Made by a program: the position numbers and the translations under genes. 64,000 nucleotides of DNA from CAYJDR01 sp964368965 (GTDB taxonomy: Bacteria; Chrysiogenota; Deferribacteres; Deferribacterales; Mucispirillaceae), in assembly GCA_964368965.1 (NCBI GenBank), contig CAYJDR010000004.1:1-64000 (forward strand), in the 5' to 3' direction. The notes under the pieces were generated by a model. The model saw only the letters and a list, made by a program, of their open reading frames with translations. It searched no databases and was not told where the DNA came from. Shown in pieces: positions 1 to 9,435 of this stretch; position 1 is the first letter of the stretch; each line of letters begins with the position of its first letter.

Positions 1-43
1 CTAATTAGCATACTTGATAGATTTATTATCGTTAAATAAATAT

Positions 44-76
44 AAAAGCCATAACTGTAAAAGGTTATGGCTTTTT
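44..76 (-). terminator. Rho-independent terminator, possibly bidirectional
   Basis: A 12-bp inverted repeat (arms 44-55 and 64-75) closes an 8-nt loop just after the aldo/keto reductase stop codon. Read on the minus strand it is followed by an A/T-rich run, and on the plus strand by five T residues, so it could stop transcription from both sides. Confidence 0.7.
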
Positions 77-83
77 CATGTGC

Positions 84-1292
84 TTATTTCTTCTTCCTTC
101 TATGCATGAACTTTGCGATAACTGTAAATGCAAACCTCATAAACACGTTATCGAGTTCTGCGTGTGCTTCTTTTAGTTTCACGGGTATATCAATATGTTG
201 AGGGCAGTGTTTAACGCACTTTTTGCAATTCGTACATAAATCTGCACCAGATTTTTTGCCAGATAATAACCCCGCGCTTGCACTTAGATATTGTTTGCGC
301 GCCATAGAGCTATTGAAGAAGTATTTACTATTGTAGCAGTTAAAAGCACTAGGAATATCCACCCCAAACGGACAAGGCATACAATAATTGCAACCCGTGC
401 ATGGCACTTTCATAAGTTCGTTATATGTAGCTTTCACTTTATCAATCATAGCTAGTTCATCAGCTGACATGGAGTTTATCTCAGTGTCGCACGCTACTAG
501 GATATTTTCTTTGATGTGGTCAAAGTCGTTCATGCCACTAAGTACGATGCCCACTTCTTGCTGGTTCATTATCCAACGCAATGCCCAATAAGCAGGTGAG
601 CGTTTTTCTGGATAGCTATCAAATATTTGCTTAACTTTAGTTGGCGCTTTTATAGCTAAACTTCCGCCACGTAATGGCTCCATGATAACAACACCAACAC
701 CACGCTCATAAGCTTTCTTGAGGCCTGCAACGCCTGCTTGGTAGTGCTCATCTAGGTAGTTGTATTGTATTTGGCAGAAGTCCCACTCATAGTCTTCCAA
801 TATCTTGACAAACTCCTCAGGCATGCCGTGAAATGAGAAGCCTATATATCTAATCTGCCCTGTTTCTTTCTTTTGTTTGATAAAGTTTATAATGCCTAGC
901 GATTTTAGTTTTTCCCACGCTGTGAAGCTATCTAGCGTGTGCATAAGGTAGTAATCTATGCAATTAACAGATAACCGTTCACATTGGGTTGTGAAAAATT
1001 TTTCGATATGTTCTGGCTTGTTCACAAGGTATGCTGGCAATTTATCGGCGATGTATACTTTATCACGAATATTATACTTTTGTATAAACTCGCCTAAAAT
1101 AACTTCGCTTTTGCCAGCGTGGTAGATATATGCAGTATCGAAATAGTTTACGCCGTTTTGATATGCGTAATACATTTGCTCAAATGCAAGCTCTTTGTTG
1201 ACACGCCCACCACTTTTTGTTGGGAAACGCATACAACCGTACGATAGTAGCGATATATCGTCGCCACCTTTTACAAGCTTTCTATACTGCAT
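84..1292 (-). CDS. Aldo/keto reductase with C-terminal ferredoxin-type Fe-S motifs
   Basis: Predicted cytoplasmic NAD(P)H-dependent oxidoreductase of the aldo/keto reductase superfamily fused to a C-terminal iron-sulfur region. Using the chosen start, the catalytic tetrad is visible as D52, Y57, K84 and H118 at the family's usual spacing. The C-terminal third carries two cysteine clusters, one reading CTGCNYCMPC and the other CTNCKKCVKHC, as in the Fe-S subgroup of uncharacterised aldo/keto reductases. A longer reading begins at 1349 inside cysS; I prefer 1292 because a GGGGGC ribosome-binding sequence lies just upstream and the overlap with cysS disappears. It follows cysS by 13 bp and is probably cotranscribed with it. 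Substrate unknown. A terminator follows the stop. Confidence 0.85.
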   Translation of the reverse strand: MQYRKLVKGGDDISLLSYGCMRFPTKSGGRVNKELAFEQMYYAYQNGVNYFDTAYIYHAGKSEVILGEFIQKYNIRDKVYIADKLPAYLVNKPEHIEKFFTTQCERLSVNCIDYYLMHTLDSFTAWEKLKSLGIINFIKQKKETGQIRYIGFSFHGMPEEFVKILEDYEWDFCQIQYNYLDEHYQAGVAGLKKAYERGVGVVIMEPLRGGSLAIKAPTKVKQIFDSYPEKRSPAYWALRWIMNQQEVGIVLSGMNDFDHIKENILVACDTEINSMSADELAMIDKVKATYNELMKVPCTGCNYCMPCPFGVDIPSAFNCYNSKYFFNSSMARKQYLSASAGLLSGKKSGADLCTNCKKCVKHCPQHIDIPVKLKEAHAELDNVFMRFAFTVIAKFMHRRKKK

Positions 1293-1305
1293 AACTATCT
1301 GCCCC

Positions 1306-2742
1306 CTATTTTGAGCTTGTTCTATACCTTGTGCCAGTAGGTGTATCAATAAGTTCTATGCCTTTTGCAGAGAGTTCTGCACGGATAGAGTCTGATAGTT
1401 CAAAGTTTTTATCTGCCCTTGCTTGCACACGTTTTTCGATAGCTTCTTGAAGCTCTGCTTCCGATATTGGTAAGTTTGCTCTGAACCATTCATCAGGGGT
1501 GTGGTTGATAACGCCTAGCACGTTTGTTACACGCTCCATGATTTTTGCAGTAGCGTCTTTCAGCATGTCATAGCTTTCTGCGTTTGGTTTTGCTGCAAGC
1601 ACAGTGTTACCCATGCGCACAACTTCAAACAATGCTGCAACAGCTTTTGGTGTGTTGAAGTCGTCGAGCATAGCTGCAGTGAAATCCGTGTCGAACTTTT
1701 CAACCATAGCTTTTATGTCTGCTGTTAGATCTTGGCTCTTTTTAACAACAACTGTATTGTTTAGCTCGTCTAGGTAGATATATATTCTGCCTAGTGCTGT
1801 AGTTGCTTCTTGTAGTTTATCTTCAGCGTATTCTAGCGGTTGCCTGTAGTGCGTCATAAGGAATAGGAAACGCATAGCCTCAGGGTGGCACAGCTTCAAC
1901 ACATCCCTGATAGTGAAGAAGTTGTTGAGTGATTTCGACATTTTCTCTTTGTTTATGTTTACAAATCCGTTATGTATCCAATAGTTAGCAAACGGCGCAC
2001 ATGTGATAGCCTCAGATTGTGCAATTTCGTTTTCGTGGTGTGGGAATATAAGGTCTTGCCCGCCACCGTGTATATCAATTTGTGTGCCTAAAATGGACTC
2101 ACTCATTACGCTACACTCGATATGCCAGCCTGGCCTTCCCTCGCCCCAAGGTGACGGCCATGAAGGCTCACCAGCTTTCGCTGACTTCCATAATGCGAAG
2201 TCAAGCGGGTTCTCTTTTTTGTCGTTGATATCAACCCTTGCGCCAGCCATAAGGTCATCAAGGTTTCTGCCAGATAGCTTGCCATACTCTTCAAACGAGT
2301 TTACCCTGAAATATACATCGCCATCGACTGAATATGCGTTACCTTGTGCAATCAGCTGTTCGCAATACTTTATCATGCCTGCGATATAATCTGTTGCTTT
2401 AGGTGTTTTATCTGGGCGTAAGATATATAGGCTATCCATGTCTTTATCGTGCTCTTCGATAAACCTATCGGCTAGGTCGCGCCAGTTTTCGCCGTTTTCG
2501 TTAGCTCGGTTTATGATTTTATCGTCGATATCAGTATAGTTTTTAACGAACGTCATATCGTAGCCAGCATCAACAAATGCACGCCTAACAACGTCAAACA
2601 CAACAGAGCTTCTAGCATGCCCGATATGTGTGTAGTCGTATACAGTAACGCCACAAACATAAAGCGTAACTTTGCCTTCGTTGATTGGTTTAAACTCTTC
2701 TTTTGAAGATGTCATAGTGTTATATAATGTAACCTTATTCAT
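1306..2742 (-). CDS. cysS: Cysteinyl-tRNA synthetase
   Basis: Charges tRNA-Cys with cysteine in the cytoplasm (class I aminoacyl-tRNA synthetase). The protein has the usual length, 478 residues. The ATP-binding HIGH motif is at residues 39-42, preceded by the zinc-ligand cysteine in YVCGVTVYD. The zinc and substrate region GGGQDLIFPHHENE and the KMSKS loop (KMSKSLNNF) are both present. It sits between an ABC transporter ATPase gene (11 bp upstream) and the Fe-S aldo/keto reductase, all on one strand, so the three genes likely form an operon without an obvious functional link. No anomaly seen. Confidence 0.97.
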   Translation of the reverse strand: MNKVTLYNTMTSSKEEFKPINEGKVTLYVCGVTVYDYTHIGHARSSVVFDVVRRAFVDAGYDMTFVKNYTDIDDKIINRANENGENWRDLADRFIEEHDKDMDSLYILRPDKTPKATDYIAGMIKYCEQLIAQGNAYSVDGDVYFRVNSFEEYGKLSGRNLDDLMAGARVDINDKKENPLDFALWKSAKAGEPSWPSPWGEGRPGWHIECSVMSESILGTQIDIHGGGQDLIFPHHENEIAQSEAITCAPFANYWIHNGFVNINKEKMSKSLNNFFTIRDVLKLCHPEAMRFLFLMTHYRQPLEYAEDKLQEATTALGRIYIYLDELNNTVVVKKSQDLTADIKAMVEKFDTDFTAAMLDDFNTPKAVAALFEVVRMGNTVLAAKPNAESYDMLKDATAKIMERVTNVLGVINHTPDEWFRANLPISEAELQEAIEKRVQARADKNFELSDSIRAELSAKGIELIDTPTGTRYRTSSK

Positions 2743-2753
2743 AGTTTTGCTCC

Positions 2754-3542
2754 CTATATTGCCTGAAATTCAACAGACGCTTCGATAAGTTTTTTAGTAT
2801 AATCAGATTGTGGGTTAGCCAGTATCTCTGCTGTTTTGCCATATTCCACAAGTTTGCCTTTGTACATCACGGCAACGTACTCACACAAGTAAGATACAAC
2901 TGCCAAGTTGTGCGATATCAATACAAACGTCGTGCCTTGTGTGCTTAACTGCTTCATGAGGTTTAATATCTGCGCTTGGACAGACACATCAAGCGATGAA
3001 ACAGGCTCATCAGCGATGATAAGTTCAGGCTCGAGTGATAGCGCCCTCGCAATAGATATACGTTGCCTTTGCCCACCTGAAAACTCGTGAGGATATCGGT
3101 TAAGGTGCTCATAGTTTAGCCCCACCATATCCATAAGCGATTTTAAACGTGCATTTATTTCGCTAGCATCTTTCGTGATGTGTTGCTTAATGCCGTCTGC
3201 TAATGCGCTTTTGATTGTTAGCTTTGGGTTAAGGCTGTTGAACGGATCTTGGTAGACCATTTGCACATTTTTTCTGTATGTTTGTGTGTCACTTTTGCTG
3301 ATGTCTGTGAGGTTGCAACCTTTATAATATATCTGCCCTTCTTCTGGCTTGTGTATGTTGCAAATCATTCTAGCTATTGTAGTTTTACCACTGCCAGACT
3401 CGCCAACAATACCTAAGTTACACCCCTTGATAACATCAAGCGATACACTATCAACAGCTCTAAACTCTGCACCTTGCTTAAACATACCACCAGATGCATG
3501 AAATAGTTTTGTAACGTTTTCTAATTTTACTAGATTATCCAT
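2754..3542 (-). CDS. Peptide/nickel-type ABC transporter ATP-binding protein (OppF/DppF-like)
   Basis: Nucleotide-binding subunit of an ABC importer of the oligopeptide/dipeptide/nickel class. Walker A (GESGSGKTT, near residue 50), the Q-loop context (VYQDPFNSLNP), the ABC signature (SGGQRQR) and Walker B (LIIADEP) with the following SSLD are all intact, as is the H-loop (LISHNLA). The QDPFNSLNP sequence is typical of the OppF/DppF subgroup. No permease, substrate-binding protein or second ATPase gene is next to it, and the neighbouring gene on the other side runs in the opposite direction, so the gene is an orphan that must partner with subunits encoded elsewhere. First gene of the run to cysS and the aldo/keto reductase. 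Substrate not predictable. Confidence 0.85.
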   Translation of the reverse strand: MDNLVKLENVTKLFHASGGMFKQGAEFRAVDSVSLDVIKGCNLGIVGESGSGKTTIARMICNIHKPEEGQIYYKGCNLTDISKSDTQTYRKNVQMVYQDPFNSLNPKLTIKSALADGIKQHITKDASEINARLKSLMDMVGLNYEHLNRYPHEFSGGQRQRISIARALSLEPELIIADEPVSSLDVSVQAQILNLMKQLSTQGTTFVLISHNLAVVSYLCEYVAVMYKGKLVEYGKTAEILANPQSDYTKKLIEASVEFQAI

Positions 3543-3662
3543 AATCTTAATAGCTTAAAGCACCATAAAAAAAAGTCAATAGTTAATACAGCACTTTTCT
3601 ATATTTTTATTTACGAACTTATTAAATTAATATATACTCAAGCTATCATGAAAGGGATATCA

Positions 3663-4748
3663 ATGTACATCATCTTACTTACTGGCTTGCGCATTTCTAT
3701 AGTTATAGCAAGTATATACATGTTTTTCTACTTAAGAAAGCTTGCGCCTATAACTATGCCAAAAACTAGGTTTGTTCTGCCATTTGCGATATCTGCAACA
3801 ATGGTTACACTTGGGTTTGAGGACGCTACAAGCACTATCACAATTTCTTTCATGTATATTTTTATTGCGTGCTTTATCTATGATGTTTTCCTGCGCACTT
3901 TATCACGACAACGATATTTTTATATTAAATTTCACCACATTTTCCCCATACTTATTGCAGGTTGCTACATTTCATTCGGTGTGTACAACGCACAAAACAT
4001 CCAACGAACAGACTATACGATAGAAACAAACAAACTACCAAAAGGCGAAACAATAACTATGGTCGCACTTGCAGACACTCACCTAAACTCAGTGTTTGGC
4101 TCATCACAATACATCGGCGCATTAAAAGAGATAGAAAGTTTAAAGCCTGATATGTTGCTACTCGTAGGCGACATCTATGAAGAGGCAACAATATTTAATG
4201 ACATGCAAACACTTGGCAAAGCTATCGGTGCTCTTGAGTTTAAGTATGGCACATACTACGTCTATGGCAACCACGACACAAGCATATATAGGCGCAACCC
4301 TCGCAAGATTACGGAAGTGAGCGTTCGTGAGTCGCTAGAATCTAACGGAATAACTGTATTAAAAGATGAAGTTTTATTGATTGATGATAAACTCTATCTA
4401 GCTGGCAGAATGGATAAAACTGTTGATAAAGAACGTGCCGATATCGCAGATATTTTAGCTGACGTCGATAAAACTAAGCCGATAATCGTGTTAGACCATC
4501 AACCTATCTCACTTAGGGAAACAGTTGAAGCTGGTGGCGACTTAGTGCTATCAGGTCATACGCATGATGGGCAAGTGTTCCCATTGGGGTTGATAACTAG
4601 GTTGCGTGGCCACTATGACATTGTTTATGGTGCAATGACAGTTGGCGACACAACCATGATAGTTACGAGCGGTATGGGAGTTTCAGAAACAATACTCAGG
4701 ACAGATGGCATCTCTGAGTATATATTCGTAACGCTGGTCGGAGTTTAG
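3663..4748 (+). CDS. Membrane-anchored calcineurin-like metallophosphoesterase
   Basis: N-terminal half (about residues 1-115) contains several hydrophobic membrane segments; the C-terminal half is a metallophosphoesterase domain of the YkuE-like group. Metal-binding motifs are visible in order: ALADTH, LVGDIYE, YGNHD, LDHQP and GHTHDGQ. Such proteins hydrolyse phosphoesters (some act on UDP-sugar lipids) but the substrate here is unknown. An ATG at 3648 is also possible; I chose 3663 because AAAGGGAT lies 5-6 bases upstream of it. The gene stands alone, divergent from the ABC ATPase and convergent with thiC. Confidence 0.85.
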   Translation: MYIILLTGLRISIVIASIYMFFYLRKLAPITMPKTRFVLPFAISATMVTLGFEDATSTITISFMYIFIACFIYDVFLRTLSRQRYFYIKFHHIFPILIAGCYISFGVYNAQNIQRTDYTIETNKLPKGETITMVALADTHLNSVFGSSQYIGALKEIESLKPDMLLLVGDIYEEATIFNDMQTLGKAIGALEFKYGTYYVYGNHDTSIYRRNPRKITEVSVRESLESNGITVLKDEVLLIDDKLYLAGRMDKTVDKERADIADILADVDKTKPIIVLDHQPISLRETVEAGGDLVLSGHTHDGQVFPLGLITRLRGHYDIVYGAMTVGDTTMIVTSGMGVSETILRTDGISEYIFVTLVGV

Positions 4749-4763
4749 GCACAAGGCGTGCCG

Positions 4764-6071
4764 TTACTCGTCATATATTGATATCTTTTCGCCTGCTAAA
4801 ATCTTGTTCATGTTTTTCACTGCACAGAAGTTGCCACACATGCTGCATGTGTCTTCCTTTTCAGGTGGTGCAGATTGTCTGTATCTTCTAGGTTTTTCGC
4901 TATCTATCGCTAGTGAGAACATTTGCTCCCAATCTAAGTTTTTACGCGCTTCACTCATTTTATAATCTATATCGCTTGCGCCTTTGATGCCTTTCGCAAT
5001 ATCTGCTGCGTGTGCTGCAATCTTAGCTGCGATAATGCCCTCTTTAACGTCGTCAATGCTTGGCAAACATAAATGCTCGGCTGGTGTAACATAACATAAG
5101 AACGAAGCACCAGAAGCAGCCGCAATAGCGCCACCGATAGCCGATGTGATATGGTCGTAACCAGGTGCAATATCTGTAACGATAGGGCCAAGCACATAGA
5201 ACGGTGCACCATGGCAAAGTGTTTTCTGTATTTCCATATTAGCTGCGATTTGGTTTATAGGCATGTGCCCTGGGCCCTCAATCATAACTTGAACATCTCT
5301 AGCCCATGCACGTTTTGTAAGCTCGCCCAATACGATAAGCTCCTCAATTTGCGAAGCGTCTGTCGCATCTGCAATGCTTCCGGGCCTACATGCATCGCCT
5401 AGGCTAAGTGTAACGTCATATTGCCTACATATTTCAAGCACTTCATCAAAACGTTCGTAAAATGGGTTTTCTTTGCCAGTCATTTCCATCCATGCGAAAA
5501 TGATTGAGCCACCACGTGATACAATATTAGTCAAGCGTTCGTTATGTTTGAATTTGTGAGCAGTAGATTTGTTTATGCCACAATGGATTGTCATAAAGTC
5601 AACGCCGTCTTCTGCGTGCATTTTGACAATATCAATCCACTCGTCAGTTGTGATGTCTGCAAGTGGTTTATGATAGTAGACAACGGCGTCATATATCGGC
5701 ACTGTGCCTATCATTGCGCTGCACTCTGTTGTTAGCATGCGCCTAAATTTTCTGGTGTCGCCATGTGAGCTTAAGTCCATGATGGCTTCTGCACCCATGT
5801 TGACAGATGATTGCACTTTTTCAAGCTCTAGCTCTAGGCTTGAGAAGTCCCTCGATGTACCAAGGTTGACATTGATTTTAGTGCGCAAATTGCTACCAAT
5901 GCCATTTGGTTTAAGTGAAGTGTGATTTATATTGCAGGGGATAATAACTTTCCCCTCTGCAATAAGTTCCCTAAGTAAATTAATGTCAATCTGTTCCACT
6001 TCAGCAACACATTGCATTTGTGGCGTAGTTATGCCTTGTTTGGCAGCGTCCATTTGTGTGGTATATTTCAT
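4764..6071 (-). CDS. thiC: Phosphomethylpyrimidine synthase (radical SAM)
   Basis: Converts aminoimidazole ribotide to the hydroxymethylpyrimidine phosphate of thiamine. Recognised from the conserved core (ANMEIQKTLCHGAPFYVLGP, GPGHMP, YVTPAEHLCLP) and the C-terminal radical-SAM cluster motif CSMCGNFCA, which binds the 4Fe-4S cluster. At 435 residues it is the shorter ThiC form typical of many anaerobes, lacking the long N-terminal extension. RBS AAGGACT precedes the ATG. No other thiamine gene is adjacent, and the 105-bp upstream spacer shows no CUGAGA element of a TPP riboswitch, which usually accompanies thiC. Confidence 0.97.
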   Translation of the reverse strand: MKYTTQMDAAKQGITTPQMQCVAEVEQIDINLLRELIAEGKVIIPCNINHTSLKPNGIGSNLRTKINVNLGTSRDFSSLELELEKVQSSVNMGAEAIMDLSSHGDTRKFRRMLTTECSAMIGTVPIYDAVVYYHKPLADITTDEWIDIVKMHAEDGVDFMTIHCGINKSTAHKFKHNERLTNIVSRGGSIIFAWMEMTGKENPFYERFDEVLEICRQYDVTLSLGDACRPGSIADATDASQIEELIVLGELTKRAWARDVQVMIEGPGHMPINQIAANMEIQKTLCHGAPFYVLGPIVTDIAPGYDHITSAIGGAIAAASGASFLCYVTPAEHLCLPSIDDVKEGIIAAKIAAHAADIAKGIKGASDIDYKMSEARKNLDWEQMFSLAIDSEKPRRYRQSAPPEKEDTCSMCGNFCAVKNMNKILAGEKISIYDE

Positions 6072-6176
6072 TGCTAGTCCTTTTAATTGATTTGCTATTG
6101 ATAGGCTATTAGATTTTACTAAAAAGTCAATAACTTATTTCAATCAAGCTCAATTTAAAGACAGCAACTCAATACA

Positions 6177-6725
6177 TTAGTGCCTAGTTGATAGTTGTTG
6201 CATGTTATACATATCGTTGTAGTACCGATTAGGCGTTTGCCACCTGGCAGAGCGAATTAACTTCGCTTCGCTACTGCTTGATGCTCTTGACATCAATAAG
6301 GCAGTATCTTCATCAATATGGTATTCTTGTTCAACTAGCAACTTGACGTTTTCGTCAAGTATGTCTGACACCCATTTAGGGTAATGAAATTTTAGGCTAT
6401 CGTTATCTGTACGTTTCTTTTGCATTGCCTCTCGGCACTCGTTACAAAATGCTCTTTTTACGCTTTTTGCCTTGGGGACAAACTCCTTAGAGCATTTGAG
6501 GCATTTAATCATGTTAGGTTTTAACACTTTTGCAAATGCAACAAACTCCACCATATCTTCGAGCCTAAATCCGTAAATCTTATACCTGTTGTAAAACGCA
6601 ACGGTTTGTATGCCGCGTTTTGTTGCGAACTGTGCATACGATATGCGCTTTTCAGATAGTATCGTATCCAATTCTCTCATTAACTTGTCGTACTCCTTAA
6701 TGTTCTTCTGCTTGTTCATAGCCAT
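6177..6725 (-). CDS. Putative DNA-binding protein: HTH-like N-terminus plus zinc ribbon
   Basis: I do not recognise a family for this 182-residue protein. Residues about 20-70 resemble a small helix-turn-helix domain (LMRELDTILSEKRISYAQFA, then a predicted recognition helix around YNRYKIYGF). Residues about 75-100 contain CLKC and CNEC, the two halves of a zinc ribbon. The C-terminal part is helical and rich in charged residues. RBS GAAGGTG lies upstream of the first ATG. It lies upstream of thiC on the same strand with a 105-bp gap, and downstream of mobA across a 270-bp A/T-rich spacer. Possible transcription regulator; target unknown. Confidence 0.5.
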   Translation of the reverse strand: MAMNKQKNIKEYDKLMRELDTILSEKRISYAQFATKRGIQTVAFYNRYKIYGFRLEDMVEFVAFAKVLKPNMIKCLKCSKEFVPKAKSVKRAFCNECREAMQKKRTDNDSLKFHYPKWVSDILDENVKLLVEQEYHIDEDTALLMSRASSSSEAKLIRSARWQTPNRYYNDMYNMQQLSTRH

Positions 6726-6995
6726 TGCCGCACCTTCGGTTATTTTTTAACAAACATTACCAAACATCCTCTTGATTGACAATTTAACTTACAGAGAACA
6801 ATTCGTCAACAACTTTTTTTACATTTAACAAAAAAAATATATTTTTATAACATGATTTTTCGCTTTTTTAATGTCAAATACGCAAAAAACATTCAATTAT
6901 TAGCCACTAACCATGTGTGAATTTCGTTATAATATAACAAAACGTTGAAATGTTTTAAGACTGATTATATCTTATTTAACAATAAGATAACATAG
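6726..6995. other. A/T-rich intergenic region
   Basis: No gene seen. It contains a 13-bp palindrome GTTATAATATAAC at 6926-6938, which embeds a TATAAT-like sequence, and an A/T hairpin at 6968-6989 (9-bp arms, 4-nt loop) just after the mobA stop. The hairpin lacks a T tract, so it is a weak terminator candidate at best. Confidence 0.4.
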
Positions 6996-7595
6996 CTATT
7001 TTTTCAAATTATCTACGATTTGGGTAGTCTTTTCCAGCTCTATTTGATTGTTGATATTTATGAATTTTCGAATATTTAAACATTTATCAACAAATTTAAC
7101 ATTTTTTAATGGTAAAATGTTAAAATCATTCAGTGCTGTCACTAATTTATAGTGCCCTCTTTCATAATACGTTAATAAATTTAGAAGGGTTGACTTTTTA
7201 TAGCAAGCTGCCAAATTCCAAAATTTGTCGTCAATGTCGGGGATAACTGCATCATATTCATTGATATGTGAGCAAATGAAGTTGACAATATCTTTATCAA
7301 GCAGTGGAGTATCGGCAGATAGTGCAAATATGACATCATGCTTTGCATGCCTTGCAGCAGTGATTAAGCCTGCCATTGGGCATTGGTTCTCTAGTTCGTC
7401 TTCTAGGTAGGTTACACCGTCAATAAACGGCGCATACTTTGCACTATCACGCGAAACAAGCATAACATCATCGCTAATTGACATGCCAAGCTCTACACCG
7501 TAGCGATATAGTTCCTTGCCGTTAAGCATTGCACGAGTTTTATCGCTGCCAAAGCGCCTGCCCTCGCCACCTGATATTACAGCAAATGATATCAT
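6996..7595 (-). CDS. mobA: Molybdenum cofactor guanylyltransferase-like protein
   Basis: Transfers GMP to molybdopterin to make the bis-MGD cofactor used by enzymes of the DMSO reductase family. The N-terminal nucleotide-binding signature appears as SGGEGRRFGSDK (residues 8-19), followed by a conserved DTP segment (LSADTPLL, about residue 93). At 199 residues the length matches MobA. Its start overlaps the end of moeA by 4 bp, indicating translational coupling, and this genomic pairing supports the assignment. The C-terminal 60 residues are unusually rich in asparagine, isoleucine and lysine and A/T in base composition. Confidence 0.87.
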   Translation of the reverse strand: MISFAVISGGEGRRFGSDKTRAMLNGKELYRYGVELGMSISDDVMLVSRDSAKYAPFIDGVTYLEDELENQCPMAGLITAARHAKHDVIFALSADTPLLDKDIVNFICSHINEYDAVIPDIDDKFWNLAACYKKSTLLNLLTYYERGHYKLVTALNDFNILPLKNVKFVDKCLNIRKFININNQIELEKTTQIVDNLKK

Positions 7596-8812
7596 ACGTT
7601 TGCTTTTATGTCGTTGTATAGGTAAATTTCAATTTCTGTGCCCACTTCAAGTTCGCCAACCATTTCGTTAGTTAGCTTACCGAAAGCGTTTGATGACACT
7701 AGCGATTCAATGATGTGTGAATCTTGCGAATTGTAAGGATATGCCATCAGTACTCCGTTTTCAGACACTATATTAAACCTGTTGAACTCTACCCTATCTT
7801 TCTTTTTGACTATCTTTTTAGCTAGTTTTGCTGTCATTGCTACGTTTCTGTGTTCTTTCTCGCCTAGCAATTTAGATATTGCAGGTTTGATATAGTAGTA
7901 TGAGCAAAACATTGCGCTAACAGGGTTACCTGGGCATGCGAACACGTGTGTGTTGCCATAAGTGCCGTAAGACATGTGTTTGCCTGGTTTTTGGTTGATT
8001 ACATCAAACTTCCACTTAATGCCAAGCTCGTCTGCAACTTCGTTCATGAAGTCGAAGTCACCAACAGATATACCAGCAGATGTAACAATAATATCGTACA
8101 TTACGAGTGATTTAAACGTATCAAGTAGCGCTTCTTTGCTATCCTTAATAACGCCGATATATGCAGCTTCTGCGCCGTGAGTTTCAAAGAATGCTTTCAG
8201 CATTGGTCCGTTTGCATCAAACACTTTGTTTACATCATCTTGTACAGATGGGTCTGCGATTTCGTCGCCAGTTGAGATTACAGCAACTTTTGGACGCCTG
8301 TAAACAGAGATATAAAACACACCAGCCGATGCAAAACGTGCGATATGGTATGGTGTAATTTTCTCACCCACTCTGTCCATAACGTCACCAATTTTTAAAT
8401 CTTCGCCTTGTTTGCGTATGCAGAAGCCTTCTTTAACTGTTTGGTTGATAACAACATTTTGCATGTCGTTATTCGTCCACTCGTGTTGGATAACAGTATC
8501 AGCGCCGTTTGGAACAAATGCACCAGTCATTATGCGATAACATGTGCCAGCCTCAACGTTTAGCCCAGTCACATCATCACCAGCAGCAATCACACCCATA
8601 ACTTTAAGGGTTGTATCAGGCTTTGTAACGTCGCCACATTTAAATGCGTAACCGTCCATAGCAGAGTTGTCGTGCGGAGGTAGGTTGCGCCTAGATGTAA
8701 CAGGCTCTGCGATTATACGCCCCAACGCTTCAAATATGGATATACGCTCAATGTTCAACGGTTTTATATGCTCTAATACCAGTTCGATTGCTTCAGTTGA
8801 TTCTATCATCAT
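7592..8812 (-). CDS. moeA: Molybdopterin molybdenumtransferase
   Basis: Inserts molybdate into adenylylated molybdopterin. The substrate-binding motif DNSAMDGYA lies near residue 50, the MogA/MoeA-type loop STGDE and SAGISVGDFD follow, and the C-terminal segment ACPGNPVSAMF is conserved. About 406 residues, normal for MoeA. A TTG at 8827 is an alternative start; I chose the ATG at 8812 because GAGAGAG lies 6 bases upstream. Overlaps mobA by 4 bp. With mobA it indicates that the cell makes molybdoenzymes, though none is encoded in this window. Confidence 0.95.
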   Translation of the reverse strand: MMIESTEAIELVLEHIKPLNIERISIFEALGRIIAEPVTSRRNLPPHDNSAMDGYAFKCGDVTKPDTTLKVMGVIAAGDDVTGLNVEAGTCYRIMTGAFVPNGADTVIQHEWTNNDMQNVVINQTVKEGFCIRKQGEDLKIGDVMDRVGEKITPYHIARFASAGVFYISVYRRPKVAVISTGDEIADPSVQDDVNKVFDANGPMLKAFFETHGAEAAYIGVIKDSKEALLDTFKSLVMYDIIVTSAGISVGDFDFMNEVADELGIKWKFDVINQKPGKHMSYGTYGNTHVFACPGNPVSAMFCSYYYIKPAISKLLGEKEHRNVAMTAKLAKKIVKKKDRVEFNRFNIVSENGVLMAYPYNSQDSHIIESLVSSNAFGKLTNEMVGELEVGTEIEIYLYNDIKANV

Positions 8813-8840
8813 AAATAACTCTCTCAATTAATATATTATG

Positions 8841-9419
8841 TTATATATCGTATTCGTCCTGTTCGTCAACAAGATATTTTTCAACCAGCTTCCTAAACCC
8901 TTGAAACTCATGGCCATAAACACCGTCTTTATCTTTAGAGAATGAGCGATACTCAGCAGTACCTCTAGCAAAATAAGGCTTTGTTAAAACTTTATGATTG
9001 ATTAATTTATCTTTCTTAGTTGTCCACACGCGTACATCTTCAGGATTATATGAGCTATACGCTTCTAAGCTTAGCTTTTGTACAAAAGTCATTTGCTCTA
9101 GGTCTAAGTCTTTCTTTTTAACTATCAATGGCATAACGAGGTGCGGTGTCATGCATGGGTTTAGCAATATGCACTTAGCGCCTGCACGTGCAGCAACGTA
9201 TAACGCATAAAGCCCACCTAACGAACTACCTATAATCACAGGATTTTCTTCACTTTTAACAGCACGTATTAGATACGATAAATAACCGTGAAGCTCTTTG
9301 ATACTATCTTTATTGAAGTCTGGCGCAATAACGTTTTCTTCACCAAATATTGACTTCAATATTTTACATTTCTTAGCCTCTGGGCTGCTTCCGTAACCGT
9401 GAAAATAGAAATACTTCAT
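8841..9419 (-). CDS. YqiA/UPF0227-type alpha/beta-hydrolase esterase
   Basis: Small 192-residue alpha/beta hydrolase. The oxyanion-region start FYFHGYGSSP, the nucleophile elbow GSSLGG (serine near residue 68) and a late histidine in YGHEFQGF match the YqiA/YcfP esterase group. Cytoplasmic, no signal peptide. RBS AAGGAG lies just upstream of the ATG. It sits between moeA and the amidohydrolase locus on the same strand but is separated from the latter by a strong terminator, so it more likely belongs to the moeA-mobA transcription unit. Natural substrate unknown. Confidence 0.8.
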   Translation of the reverse strand: MKYFYFHGYGSSPEAKKCKILKSIFGEENVIAPDFNKDSIKELHGYLSYLIRAVKSEENPVIIGSSLGGLYALYVAARAGAKCILLNPCMTPHLVMPLIVKKKDLDLEQMTFVQKLSLEAYSSYNPEDVRVWTTKKDKLINHKVLTKPYFARGTAEYRSFSKDKDGVYGHEFQGFRKLVEKYLVDEQDEYDI

Positions 9420-9435
9420 AATTACTCCTTAAAAT

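Noticed and set aside
4748..4762. GGCAC/GTGCC hairpin between the phosphoesterase gene and thiC
   Set aside because: A five-base stem without a T tract is too weak to call a terminator.
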